Origin: Chaunax sp. Z400
Taxonomy: Eukaryota > Chordata > Actinopteri > Lophiiformes > Chaunacidae
Assembly (NCBI GenBank): GCA_037577475.1
Contig: CM075204.1
Location: 10,508,855-10,572,854, forward strand
Reading direction: 5' to 3'
DNA: 64,000 nucleotides
A program made the translations under genes and the position numbers. Below are positions 36,269-48,900 of this stretch, in pieces; within the stretch, counting starts at the first letter, position 1; each line of letters begins with the position of its first letter. A model generated the notes under the pieces. It saw nothing but the letters and a program-made list of their open reading frames with translations, was not told the DNA's origin and did no database searches.

Positions 36269-36270
<2 letters not shown>
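32661..36270. other. unique non-coding stretch
   Basis: Holds (AT)n near 33088-33104, a (CCCCA)n run at 33708-33730, and a 22-bp near-duplicate ('aaatgtctatt.ataatcaaat') at about 35406-35450. The frames at 33627-33919 and 33988-34488 overlap on several phases and match nothing. No gene is called. Confidence 0.45.
33708..33730. repeat. (CCCCA)n pentanucleotide repeat
   Basis: Four CCCCA units plus a C5 end. Confidence 0.9.

Positions 36271-36349
<79 letters not shown>
36271..36349. repeat. (GT)39 microsatellite
   Basis: Thirty-nine uninterrupted GT units, 78 bp. Confidence 0.98.
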
Positions 36350-36351
<2 letters not shown>

Positions 36352-36403
36352 GCAGTGCTGTCTTGGTATCACATCATAAGTACACACAGTCACAGCACAG
36401 ACT

Positions 36404-36415
36404 CCCCCCCCCCCC
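36404..36415. repeat. C12 homopolymer
   Basis: Twelve consecutive C shortly after the long GT array. Confidence 0.9.
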
Positions 36416-36779
36416 TGGGAATCAGGCCTTAATACAACTGCCATATGGCTGATGTATGGTCTGAGATGTTTCATTCAGAATAATAAACATACAATAAAAA
36501 CAAACACATGATCAATTGCTGCAATTGCTGTGTGAATTATCAGCGCTATCAAGTAGTTAATCTTTGGAAGTGTAAAATGTCATGCAGGTGATGTATTGTA
36601 AAGGTTGCCTATGTGATTTTTCACTGGTGGCTGTGAGGGTGAGACGGTGGTCATCATCAGATTGTAATGACATTTAGACACTGAACAGAAGAAGAGGTGA
36701 TGAGATGATGTCACACGCTGTCTCTCGCCTATCTCATTGGTTGCAATACTGCCGAGCGTATCTCCATGTGTCTGCTCAT

Positions 36780-37100
36780 CACCTCCTCTGTCAGCACCTC
36801 TCCTCCCTCATCTCCACTTCCCCGTCTCCCGCTCCCTGCTTTTCATATCAAACTTTCTTCACTCCGCTGTCTCACTTTCGGTATCCATCCCTCGGTCCCT
36901 GTCTGGATCCCCATTCCATCTCATTCTCACCTCTCAAACTCTTACTCTCCACTATCCATCTCCTCCCCCGCCCCCCTCTCCATCCTATTCTACTTCTGTT
37001 GGCATGACTGATTGCCGAAGCTGGACCGATTCTCTCCCCCCCCTCGCACCGTCTGCAAAGCATCCCTCGCAAACCACAACTTTGTCACCCCCGATACCCA
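36780..37100. repeat. pyrimidine-rich region
   Basis: Plus strand dominated by C and T (for example 'cctctcctccctcatctcc', 'ctcccccgcccccctctcc'). The proline/serine/leucine-rich frames that span it in three phases are composition artefacts. Confidence 0.7.
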
Positions 37101-39692
37101 GCCTCTCAGTGCATTGATTACCCCCTCATTGCAAGGGGATACTCAGTGGGCGTGACCAGATTTAGAAACATGATGGGTCCGTGCTTGTGTTTAAATGAAA
37201 CTGATCTTGCTGGCTTTTAATCAGAGGCGCGGAGGAAGCTTAATCAAGCAGTATTTTGATGGATTCACAGAATGAGAAACCCATTCATCAAGTCAATTAC
37301 ACATTAATCACAAGCTCACCCGCAGATTTGGGAGTGAGACGCAAGGAGGGGCTCCACTTTGTTCTTGGAATGAAAAGCAAAGCGCCATTATGTAAAACCC
37401 TCTTATCCACGGCAATGAGTCTGTAAATTATTGTACGATAAAATGCGGTTTGTTGAAGGATGCTGATCAGCCAACCAGTTGTGTGTTTTACAAAGACAGA
37501 TTCTTGAAGTGACTGCATTTGATCGTTGCTCTGTAAAACTTCACTGCAAGACTATATGTCTGCCTCAAAGGACAATATTGTAATCAGCAAAAAAAAAAAA
37601 AAAATCATTGATTGCATTGTCTATATAGTAATGCAGAGCTCTGAGCGCTCTGCATAAGATTGGATGTAAATTAAAGTTCATTTAATGCCACGTGTAGACA
37701 GCATGATTGATATTTAAATATGGATTAGCACATTCTCTCGCCTTTGGAGTTCACCGTATGGACCATTTAATTTGCATAATTTCAGCCAGTTAGTATTTAG
37801 GTCACGACAGGTGAACTATTCTCTCAAACCACCCGTCAATAAATCATTAACACTGACGAGCTCTCGCATTGTCAGGATGGAATGTGAATTATAGTATCTC
37901 TGGCAGAGAAATGAGAGTGTGTGTAAATACTGTACATTGGCTCTAAACATAACACACCTTGGCAGCAACTAAGGACATAAATTAACATTTCTTACAATAA
38001 GCTTTACATCCACCAAGGAACTGGCCTTGTGCGTATTCATAGAGGAAAATTCACACTTGTGTAAAAGTCTTCTATTTTTTTTTCAAACAAACTCTCTCTG
38101 TGGACAGAAAGAACTCCTTAATCCCAATCTAAGTACCCAAAGGTAAAAAGTGCACACACCAAATTTATGGATAAATTGAGTAATCTCAGTTTCACCACTT
38201 TGCATCAGATGCTCTGATGACTGGGCCGGAATAAATAAAGATAAAAAAAAACAATGGAAATACATGTAATTGTGGAATATAATGACATATAATGACAAAA
38301 GATTTGATACAGAAATAAACATTTATGCAGACAGATTCAGAAGAAGAAAAAAGATTTGATGCAGCTGTGCTCTCCTTTGGTTGAGCTGAGCTCACATTTA
38401 ATAGGATCTGATATAGTTTTGAATAAACTATTAAATTGACTCCCCAAAACCAATAAATATGAACAGGAAATATGGCCATCCATTCATTGGACAAATTTGT
38501 TTTGTTCCAACAAGGATTTATTTTTCCTTTAAAATGTGCCAACATTGAGTCTGTAAACATTTTATTGCTTGAAGTGGGTATAATTTAATCTAATTTTATA
38601 ATCGGAGTGTATCAAACAACAATGTGAGAGCAGGGATGTTACAATCATGACATTTCAACTGATTCTTGACTGCGATACAAATAATTGCGATTAACAATTT
38701 AATTGCCGTCTTCTGTTCACTTTATCCCCCGTTTTTGTATAAATCTGGTTAGTTTGATATACAAATGTATCTTATGAAGAAGAGCCATTTATTGGCAATG
38801 TCATGCTAATATTTCGCCTTTTGTTGAAAGCTTAATAACCAATCATCCAGATAATTCTCCACTCATAGCAGAATCCGTGCAACCAGATGACGTCATTAAC
38901 GAGCGCCAGTCAAACATCAGTCAGTGGAAAACTGCATGAAAATATTGATGGAAACGTGCAAAATGAATTTCCGCACACTGTGAGACGTTTCAGTACTAGA
39001 CCATCAAGCAAAGAGTCTGCAAGGTAGACGGTGTGCAGGAATTCATTTTGCAGGTTTAAGTAGTGTGCTTTTGACATAGTGTTAGCAGCTAATGCTAACA
39101 TTACTCACCTCTGATTGACTGGTTCTGTCCATCAGGGTCCATGCCACTTTCTTAAATTACTATTTAGATCTTTCCTTCCAAAGGAAATATTTGTCATATC
39201 GTTGCAAGTCTGGCATTTCTGTCAGCATGGAAATAAGATTTTTTATTTTTTTATTCCATAAAAACTTTGCTACAGACCTGTAGTTGAGCACAAATGTAGT
39301 CAGATGTCTCAATGTGTTTATTTTCCTGTATTACTCAAAGGATGGTTAAAGTTTAAAGCAAAGTATTACACCTAATATATCTACAATGAAACCATTTTTG
39401 ATTGGTGGAATTGTTTCTATAGTCTGTAGCAGCTGCCAAGTGATCCCTCCTAACACCATTCCATCATGTTCTCATTGTGGTAGAGATATATTTCAAAGTT
39501 GAGATAAAGAGAATAAGAGGCTTCATCAGTGAGGAGAATGAAGTAGTTTCACTCTTAATTGTGTTTCCATGCTGAGCTGCGGTGGAGGGATAGTAACACA
39601 AAGAGGGAATTTCGGTCCAAGAAGACAGTTACTTTGGAGACACCCATTTGATTTGTCTAACTCACACTGCTGAAGCCTCATATTAGCATTAG

Positions 39693-39696
<4 letters not shown>
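37101..39696. other. unique non-coding stretch; enhancer-like start
   Basis: 37101-37330 contains three TAATC cores ('tttaatcagagg', 'cttaatcaagc', 'cattaatcacaag') in non-repetitive sequence, suggestive of a homeodomain-bound element. An A15 run lies near 37590. A 24-bp inverted repeat at 38957-39052 is listed separately. No gene recognised. Confidence 0.45.
38957..39052. repeat. inverted repeat, 24-bp arms
   Basis: 38957-38980 ('tgcaaaatgaatttccgcac' plus four bases) matches the reverse complement of 39029-39052 at 21 of 24 positions, with a 48-base loop. It could be the end pair of a tiny MITE or a hairpin-forming site. Confidence 0.75.
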
Positions 39697-39768
<72 letters not shown>

Positions 39769-39772
39769 TTTT
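39697..39772. repeat. (AT)32 microsatellite followed by T12
   Basis: Sixty-four bases of perfect AT alternation and then twelve T. Self-complementary; the YIYIYI-type frames on both strands are artefacts. Confidence 0.98.
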
Positions 39773-40893
39773 ACGAAATGATGACTATAGATTTGTCCCA
39801 TTTCTCATACATGTCCAATCACTGTCCAAAGGGTTCTCTTCACGGTCAGTTTACACAGGAGGAACAACAATAACACCTTAAGAACTGTTTCAATGATGAG
39901 CATGTTAACATTGTGCTTCGGGGGACGTGAAATAAATATTAACCTCCCTGTTCTTATGCATGAAATTTTCACATTGGGTTTAATTCCCTGATAAAGTTGT
40001 CTCAGTCATGTCAGGACTGTGGCAGGTGTAAGTCCTCATCATCTTATAAATCTCAATTAACCTGAAAATTTGGATGCTTGTGATCAAGTCTGATTTACAG
40101 CAACAGGACTGAATAAATGAATAATTCAAATACTGAGCAAAATTAAAGCCAAATCAATGACTTCTCAAGGGTACTGTACGGGTGTAGACATGAGGCTCCT
40201 TTTCGGGGTCATGCTGCTCATCATAGCTTCATGGGGGTAAGATAATACAAAAATAATATTGCAGGCCTCTGCTGGCTCTTCTCATCCCACTTGATTCCAC
40301 ACAGCATCTCCTTCTCTTTAAGCAACCAATGGACCATATTATTATACTGCGTGCATAACTGTGTGCAGTGTCTGCTGTGCCCCTTCATCACAGATAAAAA
40401 CAAGGAGGAACCAGGGACTTAAAGGGTTAATACTGCAAGGAGTGCCGTACATTTAAAATGTGTCTAAAAGCTGCTAAATGGACTAACTCTGTAGCAGATA
40501 TGTTGGGCAACCACATTTGTCAGAACCACTTGTGCATCGCAAATGATTAGCACAGTGATGGAGCATTATTTTTTAATTGCGGCCCACCAATTCATCATTC
40601 TTAGGTGCCCTTAATTTAACATGAGTGCTCTCACTAATGGCAGCTAGATTTGAAAGTGGACTTTTCTTTAAAATGTGTTTTAATAGCTGCCCATTCACCT
40701 GCAGAATGACAGATTCTAATATGCTCCACTCATCTGTGTTTCTCTCCTGTCTGCATGTTTTAGCTCAGTCAGCATGAGAGGATATGGCAGTTTGCATGTG
40801 ACTAAAATAGAGGATAGACAGATCTGCTCCAAAAAAAAAATTACAAAAATTGCATCCGTCAGTGTCGGCTAAGGCGAAGACATGAAACAGCTA
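39773..40893. other. unique non-coding stretch
   Basis: No gene or repeat family recognised. Confidence 0.5.
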
Positions 40894-42044
40894 CAGTTGG
40901 AAGCAAAATGATTCAACGTATGTTAATTGTATATTAGGTTAATTTGTCAACTGTTTATGAGCTGTTTGCAAAAACCAAATCATGCAATAACATTTCAATG
41001 CAACAGATTTTAAGTTTCCTTTCCTAATTCAACACAAAATGCTCCTTATTACTGACCACTCAAAATGATTCAACCCCCTGACTAGCATCCCTCATATGAG
41101 CAGACAATTATAAATCATTGTTAAAACACTGTGCAAACCTTCATAGATTTATTGTAGGACTAGAGTCCTGAAGTTTTTTTCTCTTACTGTAAAGCCTAAA
41201 GTTACGAATTCCACTGCTGACCCAAAAACAAGAGAAGTTGGCTCCAGTAGCTCAAAACCATGTAGATACGACTCAGAAGTTTCGGGGATGCTGTTCAGTG
41301 GAGTGATGAAACAAAGCTATAACTTTCAGGGCCTATGGGTGAGTTGTATGTCTGGAGGAGGAAGAATGAAGCATATCCTGAAAAGAACACCCTGCCTACA
41401 GTGAAACATGGTAGTGGTTCAGTGATGATCTGGGGCTTCTTTGCTTCCTCGTGTACTGGAAACCTGCAGAGTATGAGGAAATCCGAGAAGAAAACGTCCA
41501 GCCATCTGTGAGGACGCTGAAGCTTGGGCATCATTGGTCATTCCTAAGGGACAATGATCCTAAAAAGACCTCAAAGTCCACCACGATTTAATTTCAGAAG
41601 AAGTCCTGGATCAATCTAGAGTGTCCGTCACAGTCGCCTGACTTGTATCCCATTGAAAATCTCTGGTGGGATTTGAAGAAGGTGGTTGCAACACGTAAAA
41701 CCAGGAATATTACAGAACTGGAGGCTGTTGTTTATGAGGAATGGGCTAAGATTCCTCAGGAATGCTGCCAGAAGCTGGTATCTGACTATGAATCACGTTT
41801 GCAGCAGGTCATAGCAGCTAAAGTACAAAGTACTGGAGACGCTTGTCTTCAGGAGAATGAATCATTTAGAGAGTGCGATCAAAAAAATAAGCATTTTAAG
41901 TTATTTTACAAAAACACTTGTTGTTATATTGAGCCATGCAAACTGTTCTTGTTTGATTTGGTTATTGCAAATGACTTATAAATAGTGTATTTAGGCAAAA
42001 AAACAAAAAGTACAATGGAGGTTGAATCATTTTCCATCCAACTG
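40894..42044 (+). mobile_element. Tc1-like DNA transposon, internally deleted, IR/DR type
   Basis: The element is bounded on both sides by the dinucleotide TA (40892-40893 and 42045-42046), the target-site duplication of the Tc1/mariner superfamily. The left end (40894-40917) and the reverse complement of the right end (42021-42044) match at 22 of 24 bases, both starting 'cagttgga' on their own strand. An inner direct copy of the end motif, 'aaaatgattcaac', recurs at 41062-41074, 157 bp in from the outer copy (40905-40917). On the right an inner 'tgaatcattt' (41858-41867) sits about 165 bp from the outer copy. This is the paired outer/inner repeat layout known from Sleeping Beauty-like elements. 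At 1151 bp it is shorter than the usual 1.6 kb, and the N-terminal coding part is missing. Confidence 0.93.
41200..41838 (+). pseudogene. Tc1-like transposase remnant (DD34E), inactive
   Basis: The translation follows the catalytic half of a Tc1 transposase. VQWSDETK (first catalytic Asp codon 41305-41307) is followed by an in-frame stop, then VWRRKNEAYPEKN, LPTVKHGSGSVMIWGFFASS, a frame change, DNDPKKTSKS (second Asp codon 41550-41552), a TAA stop, SPDLYPIENLWWDLKK (Glu codon 41655-41657) and the C-terminal helix IPQECCQKLVSDYESRLQQVI. The second Asp and the Glu are separated by exactly 34 residues in one frame, the DD34E signature. The paired helix-turn-helix DNA-binding domain is absent, at least two stops and a frameshift interrupt the chain, and the normal C-terminus is overrun. 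It cannot encode a working enzyme. Recognition of the ends means it could once have been moved in trans. Confidence 0.93.
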
Positions 42045-45000
42045 TATATCATGCATATAGTTGCAGTTTGTCTTTGCACCAAAAATGTTGTGATTAATCA
42101 CTCATAGCTGCAAATAAAACTGTTGCTGTTCCATTTCATCAACTGGCTTTGAGTCTGCTTTATTTAATATAAAATTTAGGACGGAGCACTGGGATCATCA
42201 CAATATCTTATGACAAGGTTGTTTATCTTGGCCGTCTGCTGTGTAAATCCCAATCCAACGGTGGCTGTGTGCTTTCACCCTTCCCTAGGTTTTAAACCAT
42301 GAATGGTTGAGTGTTGTTGGCCAACAATGGCCAAAAGATATTTCTCCCAGAACCCTTTTCTCCTCTGGCAGTCCCCAAGAACATATTTCTCCTGTCAGTT
42401 CACGTCCAGACCTGGAGTAAGCCAGCTGGCCTTTCTCAATCACAATCCCCAGCCAGGAAGCCAGAGGGCTCTCGATCAGTTGGACAATTTCAGCCAGAAA
42501 AAGTCACACTTGTCTCTCTTTGCCAACACAGTAACGAGCAATATGCACATTAAGTTCTTGATGCATGGCAGAGCTACAAAAGATCGCAAGTAATGAAAAG
42601 ACCAGCAGAATAAACTGTCGTTTTCCCTTTTAACATGACTCTTTGTAAAGTCTATCGAGGTTCAGCAATGAAGACGTATTGGCTTACAATGAAAAGTGCA
42701 AATAGCATTTTTTTTTCCTCTGTGGAGCTGCTGCAACATCTTTTTGTTCACTCCGCTTCACGTTCACATATAGATTTTTGACCACAAATCCTCATTGATG
42801 TGTCTATCCACACAGCCTCTGAAGCAACCTAGATAATCTCGGCAAAGCCAGATCACAAGAGTCCGATAACTTGAGCCAATGTGGCAGAAGAATTCATGGG
42901 TATCAGATACAACCCGACCTGTGTTTGTGCACCACATGAGAAATTACTTCCAAGTCTCGATGGATGGTGTTTTTTTCCTCAGAGGAATAAAATGCTTCTT
43001 TGAGGAATGTTGAGTTACCATATGTGAAAATTTAATAATAAAGGGCGTCATGATCTGATGACATGATGATAAATTCAATAAGTTCTGTTATTTTTCATTC
43101 TTTCAACCTAAGAACTACCTTTGCTTTTTCAGTTTGGTTTCCTCACTAAAAAAAACCATTTTATTTAAATTTTACTGTACATTTTCCACACTTGTGTATT
43201 TGTTGGACTATGCAATATATCAATTTGGAGCATAATCTGTTCTGCAGACTGCTGAGCAACATGCAGGACCAAGGGCGCTGGTCCAGGCACCTGACTTTGA
43301 ATAACGATCCTCTGCAGCTTCATGTAGATAAGACTGGCCAGAGACATACTGTAGAGATCTGTCTGACCGGCCAAATGAGACACCCTAGTTTGCCCGGTCA
43401 CTGAGCTGCAACCAGAAGGAAAATGTGTATATTTCTGCCGCCGCCGCTCACCAGAAACATCCTCACAAGACGTCTCTATTAGTACGGCCTGCTTTTGTGG
43501 CAATATTGTCCCTGCAAACAGACTCTGGTACCAGTTTCTTGGTTTCGGACACGTCAACATGCAGCCAGATGGACTGGTCTCCTGGCCCTCCCATTGGTGG
43601 GCGCTCCACTTTATGAGCCACCCAAACTAATTATAATTTATAATTAATAATTAATAATTTTATTTGAATTTTACATCCAATAAAATTCCCACTTTGTAAT
43701 CTGTGGTTCCTTGGAATAACAATGGCCTCAATGGTATTTAGGGATGTCATTGAGTTGAATTAAATGAGTTTAATTGAACTGAATTTGAGGCCAAATCCTC
43801 ACAGGAAGTCACAACAAAGCATTGTGACTGGCAGGAAACACCAGCTCCTCTAACCGTACACCTGCTGAGAGGCTTTTCAGTGTGTCAGACTCTGGTGATT
43901 CGTACTTATTCAGTGACAGTTTTAAGAAATATCAAGCATTTTCATCAGTTTTCCCATAATTGACTATCTAAAGTTGCAAACCATTAAGATTTTCCTTGAA
44001 TCCAACACATTTGGTCCTGATTATGTTGGTATTTGTGTGTGACAGCTATATTTATAATCTGTACATTTCTGTCTCTGTAGTTTTCATCATTAGCGGTGGG
44101 CTGCCAGTCCCACGCTGGAGTCAAATGACCTTCGTACATACAGTACGTGATGTTCAGAGGAAAAGATGCATGCATTTCATCCACTGTGGTTTGATCACAT
44201 TCACAAGAGCCTCACGGTTCAAGGTTCACGGTCTTTACACCACAGCTGAATTAAGCTACTCCTAATGCAAATGTAACGTCCAGAGTCTTCGTGAACTGAC
44301 TGGTTGCTGTGCTAATGAAGGACACTTGTTTTTCCCACCAATTAACCCAGGTGTCAGCCAATCAGCTTGGACTCTAATCATAAGGATTATAACTCATTAG
44401 GTGTGAATAGTGTATGGTGCAATTAGTCAATGAACAGAAAATTGTCAGTATTTAGAACATTTTTATTTCAGTAGTTATTCAAGCAGAAGTTGGACTGTTG
44501 GTTGGACAAAAGAAATATTTCATTAATGAGCACATTTTAATAATATTTTCAAATGAAATATTATTAATTATTAAATCATGAAAAATGCTAATGTGATATC
44601 CAGTAGTCACAGACCTACTTAATTAAAAATAATTGAAGTCTGTGTCAAAATGTGCCTTTTGAGCTTAAATTGATCTCTTCTCACCACTCACCAGTTACTT
44701 TATTGTTGAGTAAAATTCACTAAAACTCAACTAATAAATGGTTCTATGTGTTAGAGAATTTAAAGATGCATTCACACACACCACAACTATATATTGGGAC
44801 ATCCTCTGAAGTCACTGCCAACAAGCGGAGGCCACAGTGAAACTATTACAAGCTCTAAACAAAATTCCTTTTCCCCAGTGTCGAGCAACAACCACCAATT
44901 ACTCCACCAAAACCACTGGAAACTTGGAAAATCTATCATTAATTGTTGAGCGATGGCGGATTACTGTGTCGCTGACCAGATCAGTGCCTGGTGTGAATCA

Positions 45001-45332
45001 ACCGGTGGAGATACAAGGGGGCCACACAGATGTAACTATTTGGAAAGGGCCTGGGGCTTTCAAATGCCAGGGCAGATTATTTCACCTCCTGCCATGACGG
45101 CCGCCCGCTGTTTAGATCCTGAGCCCGACAGCTGTCCTCATCGGCTTTGATACGAGAGGACCGGGGAGGCCGAGACAGACGGGAGGGAGACAGAAGGAAA
45201 AGGATGGAGGAGACCAAAAAGAAAAGAGGATGACTGCTTTGTGTACACAAGGAGAACGTCCAGATTGGAGGGGTGTGTTTATGATTGACAGCGCTTTGCT
45301 TTTGATCAGCCAGGAGAGAAATTGGATGGGAC
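42045..45332. other. unique non-coding stretch
   Basis: No gene recognised. Open frames at 42303-42593, 43165-43560 (minus) and 44837-45097 are under 135 codons, match no family known to me and overlap frames on the other strand. A perfect AT-rich hairpin lies at 44537-44567. Confidence 0.45.
44537..44567. repeat. perfect AT-rich hairpin
   Basis: Twelve-base arms 'ttaataatattt' and 'aaatattattaa' enclose a seven-base loop. It has no following T-run typical of a terminator and, in a vertebrate, no obvious role. Confidence 0.8.
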
Positions 45333-45366
45333 GTGTGTGTGTGCGTGTGTGTGTGTGTGTGTGTGT
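45333..45366. repeat. (GT)n microsatellite
   Basis: Seventeen GT/GC units with one 'gcgt' interruption. Confidence 0.95.
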
Positions 45367-45867
45367 AGCTAGGAGACAGTCCCCATGGAGACAGCTAGAC
45401 TCTAAGCATTCAGGCAAAAGAGAGGAAGTGAGCACAGTGGGCAGTGTGTCTGTGCAAGTGTAATTGTGCTGTGCACAAGTGCGACAGTGATGTGATGAGA
45501 CTGATGTCCAGTGTTTGATCCTTTGGTTCTGGACCGTTGGGGCTTGTTTCTACTGCTAATAGAAACACAGTACAACAGTAGTTCTAGTAATAATACAGCT
45601 CCTAACATGCATATACTGAACATACAGTATGGTCTGTTAGGTTAGGTTGATTTCTGCTCCTAGGAAACCGAGAAATCACACACATGAGATTCTGCTCTGC
45701 AGCGCTTTTTTATTATTTTAATGGTTCACCACAAATGCAAACTGTAACAACCCTACACAGCCAACAGGAAAATCAGTTCCATAAAGTCTGGTCTTTGCAT
45801 AGACATAAAATCATTTCTTCATCAATTTCAACAGTGTTTTCTGAATAAGTTATATTCAGTATATACA

Positions 45868-45868
<1 letters not shown>
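45367..45868. other. unique non-coding stretch
   Basis: No gene or repeat family recognised. Confidence 0.5.

Positions 45869-45905
<37 letters not shown>
45869..45905. repeat. (TA)n microsatellite
   Basis: Eighteen TA units following 'atatacag'. Confidence 0.95.
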
Positions 45906-45907
<2 letters not shown>

Positions 45908-48900
45908 TAAGAGCATTTCAGAGATGAGCTCCCTAATCTTGTCTCTTGTCTCAGTCTCAAGACCCTCTTTGTAATGACTTGGTCTTGGTTTAGGTGGTCC
46001 TGTCTGCTGTGATATGATTAGGGGCTTCTGTTATAAAACAAACATTTTCTTTATTTTATGTAGGACTTAAGCAGAAAACCACATTTATTTCACAGTTATT
46101 TCTAATCTTCCATTTGTAGAAATAATCTTAAGTCTGGACTTGAAACAGGTGATTGTCCTGCTGAGTATATGGGCATTGCAATTTGGGATGGATCTATACT
46201 GTACGTCCAAGCCTGGTGAATTTTGCATGAGCTTTGTGAAAAATGTCACGGAAATGTGTGATGAATTAATTGCCTTCCATTCGTTTTAATATCAGCCACC
46301 GTTCTGTCTTTCTACCCCAATGTGTCTCTGCAATAAAAAACGATGAAACGATCCCAAGCCGCATGTTTGGCTTTCGTGGCAACCCATGATACATGTTGTC
46401 TGGCTTCAGTTTCATCTACCTGTACCACTGCCGTCCTGCAAAGAGTTTGGTTTTCTCTTTTGATCCTCATTTGTGCTGACATTGCATGAGGGGAAGCTGT
46501 ATGACAGGTGGCATAATCTTAAATTGAATTGAGAATTATTCATCATTCATTAGCTCCAAACATAATTCTCAGAACCTGCTTTAGCGATTTCTTTTTTTTT
46601 AATGATAAGCATCTTTTATGAATCAAACATAGGCACACTGTCAGAAATGATCTTAACTCTAAGTAATTAATTTTTCACTTAGTCCTAAATTGCATTGTTT
46701 AAGCAACTCAGAAACATTGTCCTATACAACTACGCCTGGAACATCTTTGATTGATAAGGTTCAGATTTCTTTCAAATCTATCATAATATAATTATTACAT
46801 TAGACATGTTCTAGGCCATTGTACTTGCCTCCCTTCCATTGTGGCCCATTCTAATGCATTTATAGGGGAAAAGATTGGTGTCGATGAAAAATGCATTGAT
46901 TTATTTATGGCCGTATGTGCATGACAAATGAGTTCCCATAAGTCTGTCATTCAAGACAGCAGAAAATAGCGCGGGCATCTTTTCTGACAGGAAATAATCA
47001 GTGACAATTGTGGGTCCGAAACATCCTGTTTTGTAATGATAACTTCATGGATTTAACATTTCTCTTCTATAACGTTGTCAGACTCACATCTTAAAAGAAG
47101 TAGCATGAAAAGTCATTGGAGCAGAACCAGAGACTTATTCCACACATTCTTCTTCTCTCTCAGATCCTGATGTCTACATTATCTACACTGCAGCTGACAT
47201 TTAATTGGCTGTTCAGTCACCAACTGTTTGACAGTAACTTGGAAAATTGATCCATATCTGTAAGTTAAAATGCCAAATACTCCCTTGTTCCACTTTCTTA
47301 AATGTGAAGGTTGGCTTTTCTGTTTTATATAATTGTACTTTCAATATCTTTGGGTTTTAGTCTCGGTCAGACAAAATCAGTTTTGATGGACATTTTATGT
47401 TGATCTAAAAATAAATAGGTTAATTGATACATAAATATTTTGTAATTGTGATGGTAGTATATACTTTTAATAAAAATCATGATAGAAAAAATCAGAAAAG
47501 TAAAGCTCCAGTTAATACATGGAATCAGGATGACCCATTTTTCCTGATAACAGAATCTTTCATAATCATGCCTCAACTACCCCCGCAGAGAAATCCATCT
47601 CTGATCAAAAGCCTTTATACACGATACAGAACATCCCATCATACCCCACGCATCTCATCATCCATACTACTAAATGGACTATTTGTTCCCAGATACTCTC
47701 AATTAAAGAGCTACAATACATGACACTGGGTCATGGAAAAGGGCAGAGAGACTCACTGATGTCTCAAGGCTTCCAGGCAGCTGCAAGCACATTCAAAGCA
47801 CTAGTACACCGCGATCGATACTTTCAGCATCAGAGATGAATATGTCTAAAAATGCATTAGTGATATCAAGGAATTCTAATGAGCCCTCTGATGGTGCAAA
47901 AGAACTCGATTACACTCAAATTAATGCTATAGAAGAATTGATACATTATCTATTCTTTAAATGTATTATTAATGCAGGTGAATTATTAAAAAGGCCACAG
48001 CACATTCTAACATACTTTTTTTTTTTTCATCTGTGGTGATACTGGTCTCTGCAACAGGTTTCTGAAGTGAATAAATAGAGCAGCACTGATTTGCATTGTT
48101 TTTTTCAGAATAAATAATTTCCCATTGTGACTCAATAAATGGATCATGCTCATTACCCCCGTCATCTTGTGTGTTTTGATCATTGATGAGATGGACCATT
48201 TCACCAACACTGCTTATGAAGGATCCATTTGTTGTGATTTTCTATATTACCAAAAAAGGACTGTAGAAAAGAACATAGGCACATTTTAGAGTCTCATTTT
48301 CAAGCATGGAGCAGTGAAAGAACTATAATTCAGCTGGTAATGTTTCATTACACATTCTTGAGAGAACAAACTAAAAAAAAAAGACTAAAAAAACTGCCTT
48401 CCCTTAGAGAACATCTCCTCACCGCAGGTGTTCTATAGGCATACTGCTATTCACACTCCCATCAGGTCCACATATCAAATTTAACTGCTGTTTGGCAAAG
48501 TTTAATGCTGCATCAGCAAGTCGGATTTAACAAAGGAACAGCTAGACGGACAATCAAAAGCAAATCATTTGAATAAAGGCTCCCATTCCAGTCGTACTGC
48601 TCATGTCGCCAACTTTAACCCTTTATTGGGATGAAATTTATGGTAATGGAGACAGTTAATTCTGCACTGCAGAGGAATGTAATCAAGCAGTGTCCCTAAA
48701 GTACAACAACTCTTTAACAGTTCACACAATCTTGTAAAGTGCATACTAAACAGGACTGAGCAGGGTGAAATGGTGGTAGAATATATAACTAATTACTTAA
48801 GTGCAAATCTTATGATGCTCTTTAACCTAAGTAGAAATATTGTAGCAGGACTTGTAATGGAGTATTTTTACGGTTCCTTCTTCCTGCCTTTTCTCCACAA

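Noticed and set aside
36705..37117. Three overlapping proline/serine-rich frames of 80-126 codons
   Set aside because: Open in all three phases because the plus strand is pyrimidine-rich and stop-poor; composition artefact.
43165..43616. 131-codon minus-strand frame with overlapping plus-strand frames
   Set aside because: No recognisable domain, no paired splice sites; both strands are open by chance in moderately GC-rich sequence.
44537..44567. Transcription terminator or microRNA precursor
   Set aside because: The 12-bp AT-only stem is too short and weak for a microRNA precursor, and bacterial-type termination does not apply.
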